A stretch of DNA of 52,961 nt from an uncultured Eubacteriales bacterium (GTDB taxonomy: Bacteria; Bacillota; Clostridia; Lachnospirales; Lachnospiraceae), in contig CASDTX010000022.1 in the NCBI GenBank assembly GCA_949283695.1, positions 1-52,961 on the forward strand. The letters are read 5' to 3'. This document shows positions 7,593 to 16,147 of this stretch, one piece after another. The stretch's first letter is position 1, and the number at the start of each line of letters is the position of its first letter. The notes beneath the pieces were generated by a model. That model made no database searches. It worked only from the letters and a program-made list of their open reading frames with translations, and had not been told where the DNA came from. Position numbers and translations under genes: made by a program.

Positions 7593-8873
7593 ATGGTTAA
7601 AGCAGTAGTTGGTGCAAACTGGGGCGATGAGGGAAAGGGCAAGATTACAGATATGCTCGGGAAAGAGTCCGATATCATCGTCCGCTTTCAGGGCGGAGCG
7701 AACGCAGGCCATACGATTGTAAATGATTATGGCAAATTTGCGCTGCATACACTGCCGTCCGGTGTATTTTACGGGCATACGACAAGCATTATCGGAAACG
7801 GAGTAGCGCTTGATGTGGAGAAGCTGTTCAATGAGATTCAGTCGATTGTGGACCGCGGAGTCCCGATGCCGAAGATCCTCGTGTCTGACCGGGCGCAGAT
7901 GGTGATGTCCTACCACAAGAACTTTGACGCTTATGAGGAGGAGCGGCTTGGGGGCAAGTCTTTCGGTTCGACGAAGTCAGGAATCGCTCCTTTCTATTCG
8001 GACAAGTATTCTAAGATCGGCTTCCAGGTAAGCGAACTGTTTGACGATGATCTGCTGAAGGAGAAAGCAGCGCGTGTTGCTGAGCAGAAGAACGTTCTGC
8101 TGGAGCACCTTTATCACAAACCATTGATCGATCCTGAAGAGTTATATAATGAACTTGTACGGTACAGGGAGATGGTGGCACCGTATGTCTGTGATGTGTC
8201 TCTTTATCTCCATAACGCACTGAAAGAAGGAAAGAACATCCTTCTGGAAGGCCAGCTCGGATCATTGAAGGATCCGGATCACGGCATCTATCCGATGGTA
8301 ACATCGTCTTCTACACTGGCGGCTTACGGCGCCATCGGCGCAGGAATTCCGCCGTACGAGATCAAACAGATCATCACGGTATGCAAAGCATACTCCAGTG
8401 CAGTGGGAGCCGGCGCATTCGTCAGCGAGATCTTCGGCGATGAGGCGGAGGAGCTGAGACGGCGCGGAGGAGACGGCGGCGAGTACGGTGCGACGACTGG
8501 ACGTCCGCGGCGTGTAGGCTGGTTCGACTGTGTGGCTTCGAAGTACGGCTGCCGGATGCAGGGCACAACGGACGTGGCGTTTACAGTGCTTGACGTTCTG
8601 GGGTATCTGGACGAGGTGCCGGTATGTGTGGGCTATGAGATCAACGGAGAAGTGACGACAGACTTCCCGGTGACACACCTGCTTGAGAAGGCGAAGCCGG
8701 TGATCAAGAAGCTTCCGGGATGGAAATGCGATATCCGGGGCATCAGAAAATATGAAGAGCTTCCGGAAAACTGCAGAAACTATATTGAATTTATTGAGAA
8801 AGAGATCGGATATCCGATCACAATGATCAGTAATGGGCCGGGAAGAGATGATATCATCTACCGCAACCGTTGA
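7593..8873 (+). CDS. purA: Adenylosuccinate synthetase
   Basis: A 426-aa cytoplasmic enzyme that joins IMP and aspartate using GTP, the first committed step to AMP. The N-terminus carries the phosphate loop GANWGDEGKGKITD, then GGANAGHT and LPSGV. Further on are QGGANAG-type IMP contacts, LEGQLGSLKDPDHG, the GATTGRPRRVGW segment and the guanine-binding end VGYEINGE...SNGPGRDD. Length is normal for the family. ATG 7593 is chosen because AGGAGG (7580-7585) lies 7 bases upstream; the ATG at 7587 would be only one base from it. It is a single-gene unit with its own promoter and terminator. Confidence 0.97.
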   Translation: MVKAVVGANWGDEGKGKITDMLGKESDIIVRFQGGANAGHTIVNDYGKFALHTLPSGVFYGHTTSIIGNGVALDVEKLFNEIQSIVDRGVPMPKILVSDRAQMVMSYHKNFDAYEEERLGGKSFGSTKSGIAPFYSDKYSKIGFQVSELFDDDLLKEKAARVAEQKNVLLEHLYHKPLIDPEELYNELVRYREMVAPYVCDVSLYLHNALKEGKNILLEGQLGSLKDPDHGIYPMVTSSSTLAAYGAIGAGIPPYEIKQIITVCKAYSSAVGAGAFVSEIFGDEAEELRRRGGDGGEYGATTGRPRRVGWFDCVASKYGCRMQGTTDVAFTVLDVLGYLDEVPVCVGYEINGEVTTDFPVTHLLEKAKPVIKKLPGWKCDIRGIRKYEELPENCRNYIEFIEKEIGYPITMISNGPGRDDIIYRNR

Positions 8874-8892
8874 GGTTCATGAGTAGAAACAG

Positions 8893-8946
8893 CGGGGAAT
8901 GTCTGTGGAGTGGATCTGCAGGCGTTCCCCGTTTTTGTGCGATATG
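8893..8946 (+). terminator. Intrinsic terminator of purA
   Basis: CGGGGAA (8893-8899) pairs with TTCCCCG (8935-8941), followed by five T residues. Confidence 0.85.
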
Positions 8947-9077
8947 CCCGGCAAGCGGCAGCCATGCCTGCATAAACTGACATTTCCAGTTTTTTTCCTG
9001 TGAGTTAGAAAAAGGTGGAATATCTGAGATGCCTGGCGCATAGAATATAATGCTGTGATAGTGAAAGGGGGTATTTT

Positions 9078-9239
9078 ATGCGTCAGGACAGCGGGAAAAC
9101 GGCAGGGAATATGATAACGATGGAAGAATACCTGAAAAAGAGACAAGCGATCCGCCGGAGCGAGGAGGCTCAGAACGCGGCAGACAGACAGGAAGCGCCT
9201 TCGGCTCTGAAACTGGCAGAGCTGCTGTTGGCGTACTGA
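9078..9239 (+). CDS. Small unknown protein (53 aa)
   Basis: A short reading frame beginning MRQDSGKTAGNMITMEEYL and ending in LKLAELLLAY. It is charged, probably helical, with no membrane segment or cysteine. Evidence for coding is an AAAGGGGG ribosome site 7 bases before ATG 9078 and a perfect TATAAT at 9046-9051 just upstream, though the -35 region is weak. No family is recognised. It lies between the purA terminator and a convergent membrane-protein gene. Confidence 0.5.
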   Translation: MRQDSGKTAGNMITMEEYLKKRQAIRRSEEAQNAADRQEAPSALKLAELLLAY

Positions 9240-9287
9240 CACCGACGATTCGGCGCTGCCGGGAAGGAGGGGCAGGCCATGCGCCGG

Positions 9288-9566
9288 TCAGTGCGTGTGT
9301 TCCGAAGAAGTGTCCGGGTTCTGCAGATCATCCGCAGACGCAGATCTGACGGCAGAATCTGAATCGCCGCTGCGTTCGCGGAGGAGACGGGCGATCAGAA
9401 GATACCCGTATAAGAGGACGGGGATGAGGATCGTCGCGGCTATGGATGCCTGAAACAGCCCGAAGGCTGCCGGTGAATCTATAAGAGCAAAAATCAGGGT
9501 ACAGGCATACATACAGAGAAGCAATGCTGCGCCGGCGAGGGCGAGAATTCGTCTTGTTTTTTTCAT
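9288..9566 (-). CDS. Small two-helix membrane protein
   Basis: A 92-aa hypothetical protein. Two hydrophobic helices (about residues 8-28 and 38-60) follow a basic start MKKTRR, and the last 30 residues are polar and acidic (DSDSAV...EHTH). It would be a small inner-membrane protein with its tail probably in the cytoplasm. ATG 9566 is preceded by AAAGGAAG. I recognise no characterised family. The gene ends 49 bases from the end of the convergent 53-aa gene and is divergent to the SEC-C protein gene. Confidence 0.65.
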   Translation of the reverse strand: MKKTRRILALAGAALLLCMYACTLIFALIDSPAAFGLFQASIAATILIPVLLYGYLLIARLLRERSGDSDSAVRSASADDLQNPDTSSEHTH

Positions 9567-9625
9567 AAGGAGTTTCTTCCTTTCCTGAATGATAAGTCAT
9601 ATTGTCAGTATACTGAAAATAGTGG

Positions 9626-9654
9626 TTTACTGCAATCCCAAATTGGTTTATAAT
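9626..9654 (+). promoter_or_regulatory. Promoter of the SEC-C/YdcF/reductase operon
   Basis: TTTACT (9626-9631) and a perfect TATAAT (9649-9654) are separated by 17 bases, about 50 bases before the first start codon. Confidence 0.7.
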
Positions 9655-9704
9655 AATGGGCGGTGGATTTCAGAAGAAGAATAAGATAAAAGGAGTAATA
9701 TACA

Positions 9705-10220
9705 ATGAGCGAGAAATGTTTATTAGACCAGTGGCGTGACCAGGCCTATGACAGGAGCCTGTCCAAGGATCAGCTGGAGAAATTCTGGAGTGTATATTTT
9801 TCAATTGAGCGGGGAATCTACGAGCAGCTCCTGGAAGATCCGGACACAGAGGTAAAAGGGACTGTGAAAGAGCTGGCCGATAAGTACGGGCAGGAAGTTA
9901 TGACGATGGTAGGATTCCTTGACGGTATCAATGACAGTCTGAAGGTTCCGAATCCGATCGAGACGATGACTGAGGATACGGAAGTGAGCCTTGCGTTCGA
10001 CAAGGAGAAACTGTATATGAATATGGTGGATGCCAAGGCAGAGTGGCTGTATGAACTGCCGCAGTGGGAGAAGATCTTCGACGAGGAGACCAGGAAGCGT
10101 CTCTATCGTGAGCAGAAGGCTTCTGGAACGATCCGCAAGCCGAAGAAGATCGGAAGAAATGATCCCTGCCCTTGCGGAAGCGGCAAGAAATATAAGAAGT
10201 GCTGTGGAAGAAACGCATAA
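9705..10220 (+). CDS. SEC-C motif protein
   Basis: A 171-aa protein ending in a textbook SEC-C zinc-binding motif, [20 protein letters not shown] (residues about 150-169), the same Cys-rich tail found at the end of SecA. The first 145 residues are helical and acidic and match no domain I can name with certainty. SEC-C tails bind zinc and often mediate contact with SecB or the ribosome; here the role is unknown. ATG 9705 follows AAAAGGAG. The stop codon abuts the start of the YdcF gene, so it heads a three-gene operon with YdcF and an aldo/keto reductase. Confidence 0.85.
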   Translation: MSEKCLLDQWRDQAYDRSLSKDQLEKFWSVYFSIERGIYEQLLEDPDTEVKGTVKELADKYGQEVMTMVGFLDGINDSLKVPNPIETMTEDTEVSLAFDKEKLYMNMVDAKAEWLYELPQWEKIFDEETRKRLYREQKASGTIRKPKKIGRNDPCPCGSGKKYKKCCGRNA

Positions 10221-10949
10221 ATGAGATATTATCTGTTGATGCTAGGAAGTCTGAATCTTCTGTATTATCTTGTGCTTGCTATCTATTCACGCAGGCTGAA
10301 ATCAACTTTTGCAGTCTTCTGGCTGATGAGCGGCGGCGTACATCTGGTACTCGGATGTGCGCCGCTCCCTGTATCCGCATATTGTGTGCTGGGATGGGCG
10401 GCCGCTGTCAGCTGGGCAGTGTTTCTGGCGGTGGAGATCCGGATCATCTGGTGGATGCGCCCGCGAAGAGACGAAGAGACGGACTGGCTGATCGTGCTCG
10501 GGGCTCAGGTGCGGGGAAGATATATCACCAATTCACTGCGAAGACGGCTTGACCGGGCGCTGAGATATCTGCATCAGTTCCCGGAGACGAAAGTTGTCGT
10601 TTCCGGAGGTCAGGGGCCGGGAGAAGAGATCTCAGAGGCGGACGCCATGGCCCAGTATCTGATCGAACAGGGGATTTCTGAGGATCGGGTGTTCCGTGAG
10701 GATCAGTCTACGTCCACCAGAGAGAATCTCCGGTTCAGCCGCAGCTATGTGGATGTGCAGAAGGAACGGATCGGGATCGTGACGAATGATTTTCATATTT
10801 ACCGCTCATCTGTGATCGCACGGCAGGAAGGATACCGGAAGATTTTCATGATTCCGGCTGACTCCAACCCGGTATTTCAGCTGAATTACCTGGTGCGGGA
10901 GTTCTTCGGAGTGGTGCAGGTATGGATAACAGGAGGAAGAAAGAGATGA
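10221..10949 (+). CDS. YdcF/SanA-family (DUF218) membrane protein
   Basis: A 242-aa protein. About 70 N-terminal residues hold three hydrophobic helices, followed by a DUF218 domain: WLIVLGAQVRG, TKVVVSGGQGPGEEISEADAM, DQSTSTRENLRFS and IVTNDFHIYRS. This fold is shared by YdcF, SanA and ElyC, which are tied to envelope integrity and lipid-carrier metabolism; the exact reaction is not known. ATG 10221 directly follows the previous stop (TAA-ATG). The TGA overlaps the ATG of the next gene, so translation is coupled on both sides. Confidence 0.88.
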   Translation: MRYYLLMLGSLNLLYYLVLAIYSRRLKSTFAVFWLMSGGVHLVLGCAPLPVSAYCVLGWAAAVSWAVFLAVEIRIIWWMRPRRDEETDWLIVLGAQVRGRYITNSLRRRLDRALRYLHQFPETKVVVSGGQGPGEEISEADAMAQYLIEQGISEDRVFREDQSTSTRENLRFSRSYVDVQKERIGIVTNDFHIYRSSVIARQEGYRKIFMIPADSNPVFQLNYLVREFFGVVQVWITGGRKR

Positions 10950-11809
10950 ACGAGACGAGAAGGAAGGAATTCTATATTCTTGAAAACGGAGTGAAGATCC
11001 CTGCCGTCGCATTCGGGACTTATAAGGCGGCGGACGGGAAGAGCGCGGACGTGATACGGACGGCCATTGAAACCGGATACCGGTATTTCGACACAGCGTC
11101 TTTCTACGGGACAGAAAGCTATCTTGGAGAGGCGATCCGTCAGAGCGGGATCCCGCGGGAGGAATTCTTTATCACCAGCAAGCTCTGGAAGACAGAGATG
11201 GGGTATGAGAATGTCCGCGCAGCGTTCGAGCGGTCCCTGGAGAATCTTCAGACGGCTTATCTGGATATGTACCTGATCCATTGGCCGAAGCCGGATCCGG
11301 ATTACCGCGAGTGGAGGGAACTGGACGCCGGGACCTGGCGGGCGATGGAGGAACTGTATGAGGAAGGAAAGGTGCGGTCCATCGGACTGAGCAATTTCCT
11401 GCCCCATCACATTGAAAATCTTCTGAAAACCTGCAGGATCAGGCCCATGGCTGATCAGATTGAATACCATCCGGGCTACAGCCAGGAGGCGGCAGTCCGT
11501 TACTGTCAGGACAGAAACATTCTTGTCCAGGCATGGAGCCCGCTTGGAAGGCAGAGGGTGATGGAAGAGCCTTTGGTGAACGAACTGGCAGAAAAGTACG
11601 GAGTTACACCGGCGAAGATCTGTCTGAAGTTCGCGGTGCAGCGAGGAATCGTGCCGCTCCCGAAAGCCTCGTCTGCCGGGCGGATGCGGGAGAATATGGA
11701 CCTGTTTTCGTTCGAGATGGAAGAGGAGGATCTCTGGCAGCTCGCGACGATGCCGCAGGCCGGATGGTCCGGGGAACATCCGGATCGGCCGCGGGTGAAG
11801 ATTCTTTGA
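10946..11809 (+). CDS. Aldo/keto reductase (2,5-diketo-gluconate reductase-like)
   Basis: A 287-aa NADPH-dependent carbonyl reductase with the AKR TIM barrel. The catalytic tetrad is visible as D in YRYFDTASFYG, Y in the same motif, K in FITSKLW and H in MYLIHWPKP. The cofactor site near the end reads IVPLPKASSAGRMREN. ATG 10946 has AGGAGG 9 bases upstream and overlaps the YdcF stop by four bases (ATGA). Close relatives act on short aldehydes, methylglyoxal or keto-sugars; the substrate is not evident here. Confidence 0.9.
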   Translation: MNETRRKEFYILENGVKIPAVAFGTYKAADGKSADVIRTAIETGYRYFDTASFYGTESYLGEAIRQSGIPREEFFITSKLWKTEMGYENVRAAFERSLENLQTAYLDMYLIHWPKPDPDYREWRELDAGTWRAMEELYEEGKVRSIGLSNFLPHHIENLLKTCRIRPMADQIEYHPGYSQEAAVRYCQDRNILVQAWSPLGRQRVMEEPLVNELAEKYGVTPAKICLKFAVQRGIVPLPKASSAGRMRENMDLFSFEMEEEDLWQLATMPQAGWSGEHPDRPRVKIL

Positions 11810-11961
11810 ATTTATTGCTGCCTGGACTCTTCTGGTATAGATTCCGGCAGTATGGGGCATAATGAGTACGAATCGAGAGGGCGTGCGCGAACACTGCTTT
11901 ACAGAGCAGAGTCCGAGGATACGGAACACTCGGTGAAATTTTATTTTCAGGAGGTATCATT

Positions 11962-12300
11962 ATGCCGGAATTAAAATGTACAGTACAGACTTGTGTGCAC
12001 AATCAGCAGTTCCTCTGCGATCTGGACAAGATCCAGGTAGGAGGAGACAATGCGAAAAACCCGCAGGAGACATGCTGTGACAGCTTCCAGGAGAGAAAGG
12101 AAGGAAGCTACGCGAACTCGATGTCGAACTCCATGGCTGCGGGCAAAGCATCTGACTGTTCCAGCGTGGACTGCAAGGCAACCAAATGTATGTACAATGA
12201 GAACTGTGCATGCCATGCAGGCAAGATCAGTGTGGAAGGCGGAAATGCCAGAGACGCGGGCGGAACGGAATGTGCCACATTCCAGTGCCACTGCGGCTGA
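11962..12300 (+). CDS. DUF1540 protein, two Cys-rich repeats
   Basis: A 112-aa protein made of two copies of the DUF1540 motif. The first is LKCTVQTCVHNQQFLCDLDKI with a closing ETCCDSF, and the second is DCKATKCMYNENCACHAGKI with ECATFQCHC. The repeated C-x4-C-x6-7-C spacing suggests metal binding, probably zinc. Such proteins are common in Clostridia, sometimes linked to sporulation, but have no defined role. ATG 11962 follows AGGAGGT. It is a single gene ended by a strong terminator. Confidence 0.85.
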   Translation: MPELKCTVQTCVHNQQFLCDLDKIQVGGDNAKNPQETCCDSFQERKEGSYANSMSNSMAAGKASDCSSVDCKATKCMYNENCACHAGKISVEGGNARDAGGTECATFQCHCG

Positions 12301-12331
12301 GAAGGAGACGGTCTCCTGATACGGTGACGAA

Positions 12332-12387
12332 AGAAAAGAAGTGGGGAAAGCTGCAAATTCGATCCGCAGCTCTCCCCACTTTCTTTT
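12332..12387 (+). terminator. Intrinsic terminator of the DUF1540 gene
   Basis: A stem of GAAAAGAAGTGGGG with CCCCACTTTCTTTTC (one bulge) is extended inside by AGCTGC/GCAGCT. The T-rich arm TTTCTTTT serves as the release tract. Confidence 0.75.
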
Positions 12388-12533
12388 CGCTTCGTCCTTT
12401 CATTGATCTTTCTGATAAAAATCCAACATAAAATGATCCATTAGCCAGTTATGACGAACAGGCCAAAAGCGTTAAAAATCAGTTTAGATTTTTGTAAAAA
12501 GTGATGAATCTGATTTCATCCCGCTCTAAAATG

Positions 12534-12542
12534 TGATATGAT
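12534..12542 (+). promoter_or_regulatory. Extended -10 promoter of the permease/metA operon
   Basis: TGATATGAT combines an extended TGn element with TATGAT (12537-12542). The -35 region 17 bases upstream (TTTCAT) is a poor match, which fits an extended-10 type. The surrounding 100 bases are AT-rich and hold no gene. Confidence 0.45.
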
Positions 12543-12626
12543 TAAAACACGTTTGTTGAAATGGAGCTGGAAGATGCGTATACTCTGAAGAGAAGAGGAA
12601 ACAGAGGCAGAACAGGTGGAGACAGA

Positions 12627-14030
12627 ATGAAAGAGAGCAAGGAACATAAAATCACAGAGAAAAAAGAGACTGCGGGGAAGAGAGGAGAATCTCCGGAACG
12701 GCAGAGGGGATATTATGTCAATCAGCCTGTGCTGGGCAAAAGCCGCACATCCTGGCTGAAGCAGCAGTTCGGGAAAAGCATTGCCATGGTACTTGCGGTT
12801 GCGGCATGCATTATCTTTTATTTTCTGCTTCTGCGAGTTGATCAGGTATCAGGAGTTGTGGCAAAGTTTTTTTCCGTGTCGAAACCGATTACCTATGGCC
12901 TGGTGATTGCCTATCTGCTGAACCCGATCGTAAAAAGCATAGACAGTAAGCTGCTTCCTCTTTTGGAAGAGAAATTTCCAAAGTTTAAAAAGAAACAGCA
13001 GCTGTGCAGGAGCATTGGGATCTTTCTGTCCCTTGTACTGCTCCTGGCTGTAGTGGTGGCGCTTCTGAATATGATGATTCCGGAACTTTACCGGAGTATC
13101 CGGGATATGATTATGAATGTGCCAAGTCAGCTGAACCGGTTCGTCGAGGCTTTCCGGGAGATGAACAGAAGCAATTCTACCCTGGGCAACCTGCTGGAAG
13201 AGGTGATGACACAGGCGACGGATTTCCTTCAGAACTGGATGCGCACGGATCTGATGCCAAGAGTCAATGACCTGATGTCCGGGCTGACAGTGGGCGTAAT
13301 CAACGTGCTGAAAGAGATTATGAATGTGTTGATCGGGCTGATTGTGTCCGTCTATGTGCTGTTCAGCAAAGAGAAGTTCTCCCGGCAGTGCAAGAAGATT
13401 ATTTACGCTTTGTTCAGACCATCGAATGCAAATATGGTCCTGCATCTTACGATTAAGAGCAACGACATGTTCGGAGGGTTTATTATCGGCAAAATCATAG
13501 ATTCCGTCATCATCGGCGTGCTCTGCTTCATCGGGCTGACGATTCTGGATATGCCGTACACTATGCTGGTCAGTGTTGTGGTGGGTGTTACAAATGTGAT
13601 CCCGTTCTTCGGACCCTATATCGGCGCGATTCCCAGTGCGCTGCTGATCCTGCTGACCGATCCAAGGATGGGGATCTATTTCATTATCTTCATCATTGCC
13701 CTGCAGCAGTTTGACGGAAATGTGCTGGGCCCCAAGATCCTGGGGGATACGACCGGACTGTCTGCATTCTGGGTGGTGTTTTCTATCCTCATCGGCGGCG
13801 GACTGTTCGGGGTGCCGGGAATGATCCTCGGCGTGCCTACATTTGCAGTGATTTACTATATCGTTGATATGATAATTGACCATAGACTGGAGAAGAAAAA
13901 GCTTCCGACGGATACGGATTCCTACGACGAATACAGTTATGTTGAGGAGGACGGAACCTTTATTCACGCGGAGAAAAATATATTAAAAGAAGAAGGGAAG
14001 AAAAAATATGCCGATTCGAGTACAGAATGA
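12627..14030 (+). CDS. AI-2E-family transporter
   Basis: A 467-aa membrane protein of the AI-2 exporter (AI-2E, formerly UPF0118/PerM) family. After about 55 polar residues there are eight hydrophobic helices in the family order, with a long extracytoplasmic amphipathic region between helices 3 and 4. The conserved ends GVTNVIPFFGPYIGAIPSALLILL, LQQFDGNVLGPKILG and the glycine-rich IGGGLFGVPGMILGVPTFAV are present. Members are proposed exporters of autoinducer-2 or Na+/H+ antiporters; the cargo here is not determinable. ATG 12627 is favoured by GGTGG 7 bases upstream over the ATG at 12561. The last 23 bases overlap metA. Confidence 0.88.
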   Translation: MKESKEHKITEKKETAGKRGESPERQRGYYVNQPVLGKSRTSWLKQQFGKSIAMVLAVAACIIFYFLLLRVDQVSGVVAKFFSVSKPITYGLVIAYLLNPIVKSIDSKLLPLLEEKFPKFKKKQQLCRSIGIFLSLVLLLAVVVALLNMMIPELYRSIRDMIMNVPSQLNRFVEAFREMNRSNSTLGNLLEEVMTQATDFLQNWMRTDLMPRVNDLMSGLTVGVINVLKEIMNVLIGLIVSVYVLFSKEKFSRQCKKIIYALFRPSNANMVLHLTIKSNDMFGGFIIGKIIDSVIIGVLCFIGLTILDMPYTMLVSVVVGVTNVIPFFGPYIGAIPSALLILLTDPRMGIYFIIFIIALQQFDGNVLGPKILGDTTGLSAFWVVFSILIGGGLFGVPGMILGVPTFAVIYYIVDMIIDHRLEKKKLPTDTDSYDEYSYVEEDGTFIHAEKNILKEEGKKKYADSSTE

Positions 14031-14928
14031 TCTTCCGGTAAAAGAAATACTGGAACAGGAAAATATATTTGTGATGGATGAATACAGGGCCGCCCATCAG
14101 GATATCCGGCCGCTGAGCATCGGGCTGCTGAATCTGATGCCGCTTAAGGAGGATACAGAGCTGCAGATTCTGCGGTCTCTGTCCAACACGCCGATCCAGG
14201 TGGACGTGACGTTTGTTCGTATGACCAGTCATGTATCAAAGAATACATCTACCAGCCATATTTATAAGTTTTATGAGCCGTTTGAAAGTATCCGGAGTAA
14301 GAAGTTCGACGGGTTCATCATCACCGGAGCCCCTGTGGAACAGATGCCTTTCGAGGAAGTGGATTACTGGGAGGAACTGGTGAAGATCATGGAGTGGACC
14401 AAGACCAATGTGACGTCCACCCTCCATCTGTGCTGGGGAGCCCAGGCGGGGATCTATTATCATTATGGAATCAATAAGACCGATCTGCCGAAGAAACTTT
14501 CGGGCGTATACCGCCATCGTGTCAGGAACCGGAAGATCCCGCTGGTAAGAGGGTTTGACGATGTGTTTATGGCTCCGCATTCCAGGCATACGGAGGTGCC
14601 CCAGGATCTTCTGGAGGCGGATGAGAGGATCACCATTCTGGCAGATTCCAGGCAGGCAGGCGTGTTCCTGTGTATGGCGGAGGAAGGCAGGCAGATCTTT
14701 GTCATGGGACATCCGGAGTATGACCGGATGACGCTGGACTCCGAGTATAAACGAGATATGGGCAAGGGACTGAATCCTCAGATCCCGGAGAACTATTACC
14801 CGGACGATGATCCGGATAACAAGCCCGTGCTGACATGGCGGTCTCATGCCAACAACTTGTATACCAACTGGGTAAATTATTATGTTTATCAGGCGACTCC
14901 GTACGACCTGTATGGGAGTCCGTGCTGA
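14008..14928 (+). CDS. metAA: Homoserine O-acetyltransferase (MetA type)
   Basis: A 306-aa enzyme of the MetA family that acylates the hydroxyl of homoserine to start methionine synthesis. The catalytic cysteine is C142 in HLCWGAQAG, and H235 and E237 lie in MGHPEYDR. Residue 111 is Glu (GAPVEQ). In this family Glu111 goes with acetyl-CoA use and Gly with succinyl-CoA, so O-acetylhomoserine is the expected product. This agrees with a metY gene at 42.5 kb. The start ATG 14008 lies inside the permease gene (23-base overlap), so translation is probably coupled. No SAM riboswitch precedes it. Confidence 0.93.
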   Translation: MPIRVQNDLPVKEILEQENIFVMDEYRAAHQDIRPLSIGLLNLMPLKEDTELQILRSLSNTPIQVDVTFVRMTSHVSKNTSTSHIYKFYEPFESIRSKKFDGFIITGAPVEQMPFEEVDYWEELVKIMEWTKTNVTSTLHLCWGAQAGIYYHYGINKTDLPKKLSGVYRHRVRNRKIPLVRGFDDVFMAPHSRHTEVPQDLLEADERITILADSRQAGVFLCMAEEGRQIFVMGHPEYDRMTLDSEYKRDMGKGLNPQIPENYYPDDDPDNKPVLTWRSHANNLYTNWVNYYVYQATPYDLYGSPC

Positions 14929-15084
14929 TCGGAAAGAGGACGGAAACAGCAGCTGTCGTGCCGGGGAAACCGACAGTTTATGAAAAAAGTGAAATGATCT
15001 GAAATTTGTTATTTCATAAAATGAAATAAATATGTTTTTGCTTAAAAAATCGATTGTTTTTTGAGGGTTTTGGCAATAGAAATC

Positions 15085-15106
15085 CATTGTGGATTGGACT
15101 ACAATG
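15085..15106 (+). promoter_or_regulatory. Inverted repeat over the garR -10 box
   Basis: CATTGT (15085-15090) and ACAATG (15101-15106) form a perfect inverted repeat. Its right arm overlaps the likely -10 TACAAT (15100-15105); no good -35 is visible at 17 bases. A regulator-dependent promoter with an operator here would fit, but this is inference from symmetry alone. Confidence 0.35.
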
Positions 15107-15142
15107 ACTGCAGTAAGAAAAAACCACAGGAGGTAATCGAAT

Positions 15143-16036
15143 ATGAAAGTAGGATTTATTGGACTGGGAATTATGGGGAAACCGATGAGCAAGAACTTGA
15201 TCAAAGCAGGTCATGAGCTTGTGGTATGCGATTTCAACAAGGATTCTGTGAAAGAACTGACAGACCTTGGAGCTTCTTCCGCATCCTGCGGAGCTGAGGT
15301 GGCGCAGCAGTGCGGCGTGATCATCACCATGCTTCCGAATTCTCCCCATGTAAGGACCGTTGCCCTTGGCAAAGGCGGGATCCTGGAGGGCGCGAAAAAG
15401 GGAACCGTGCTTATCGATATGAGCTCCATCGATCCCACGGAGAGCAAGGCGATCGCTGCAGAGCTGGCAGAGAAAGGCGTGGATATGCTGGACGCTCCGG
15501 TATCAGGCGGGGAGCCGAAGGCCATTGACGGAACGATCTCTGTTATGGTCGGCGGCAAGAAAGAGATCTTTGATCAGTATTATGAACTGCTGATGGCAAT
15601 GGCAGGATCGGTTGTCTATGTGGGAGAGATTGGTTCCGGGAATATCGCAAAGCTTGCCAACCAGATCATCGTTGCCCTGAATATTGCGGCAGTGTCCGAG
15701 GCGCTGACGCTGGCGAAGAAAGCAGGAGCGGATCCGGAGCTTGTCTATCAGGCGATCCGCGGCGGACTTGCCGGATCTACGGTTCTGGACGCCAAGGCTC
15801 CGATGATGATGGACCGGAACTTCAAGCCGGGATTCCGCATTGAGCTTCACATTAAGGATCTGAATAATGCGCTGAATGCTTCTCATGCAGTAAATGCATC
15901 TCTTCCGCTTACATCCGAGGTGATGGAGATCATGCAGTCCTTAAAGGCTGACGGCTGCGAGAAGGAAGACCACAGCAGCATCGTGAAGTTCTATGAGAAG
16001 ATCTCCAACGTAACGGTTGAGAGAGGAACAAAATAA
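15143..16036 (+). CDS. garR: 2-hydroxy-3-oxopropionate reductase (tartronate semialdehyde reductase)
   Basis: A 297-aa NAD(P)H-dependent enzyme of the beta-hydroxyacid dehydrogenase family that reduces tartronate semialdehyde to D-glycerate. The nucleotide fold opens with VGFIGLGIMGKPMSKNL. The substrate motif is MLDAPVSGGEPKAIDGTIS, and the catalytic lysine lies in GSGNIAKLANQIIVALN. The C-terminal helix bundle is complete. The start follows AGGAGG. Placed beside galactarate and glucarate dehydratases, it fits the GarR step of aldarate breakdown. A related 3-hydroxyisobutyrate or glyoxylate reductase activity cannot be excluded by sequence alone. A good terminator follows. Confidence 0.9.
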   Translation: MKVGFIGLGIMGKPMSKNLIKAGHELVVCDFNKDSVKELTDLGASSASCGAEVAQQCGVIITMLPNSPHVRTVALGKGGILEGAKKGTVLIDMSSIDPTESKAIAAELAEKGVDMLDAPVSGGEPKAIDGTISVMVGGKKEIFDQYYELLMAMAGSVVYVGEIGSGNIAKLANQIIVALNIAAVSEALTLAKKAGADPELVYQAIRGGLAGSTVLDAKAPMMMDRNFKPGFRIELHIKDLNNALNASHAVNASLPLTSEVMEIMQSLKADGCEKEDHSSIVKFYEKISNVTVERGTK

Positions 16037-16062
16037 GACATTTCCCCAGAAATTGATACAAG

Positions 16063-16106
16063 AATCCCCCTATGCAGGCAGCCATGAGCCTGTGCGGGGG
16101 ATTTTT
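16063..16106 (+). terminator. Intrinsic terminator of garR
   Basis: AATCCCCC (16063-16070) pairs with GGGGGATT (16096-16103). The inner pair CAGGC/GCCTG extends the stem, and five T residues follow. Confidence 0.85.
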
Positions 16107-16147
16107 AGCAATCAAGAAATAAAACGAAACGAAAGAGGAAAGATGCT

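Noticed and set aside
12561-12626. A longer N-terminus for the AI-2E-family permease from ATG 12561
   Set aside because: There is no ribosome site before 12561, it is only about 20 bases from the -10 box, and the inner ATG 12627 has a well-placed GGTGG.
15070-15106. A sigma-54 (-24/-12) promoter in front of garR, suggested by TTGGCA at 15070-15075
   Set aside because: The required GC element about 10 bases downstream is missing, and the nearby regulator lacks the sigma-54-contact loop.
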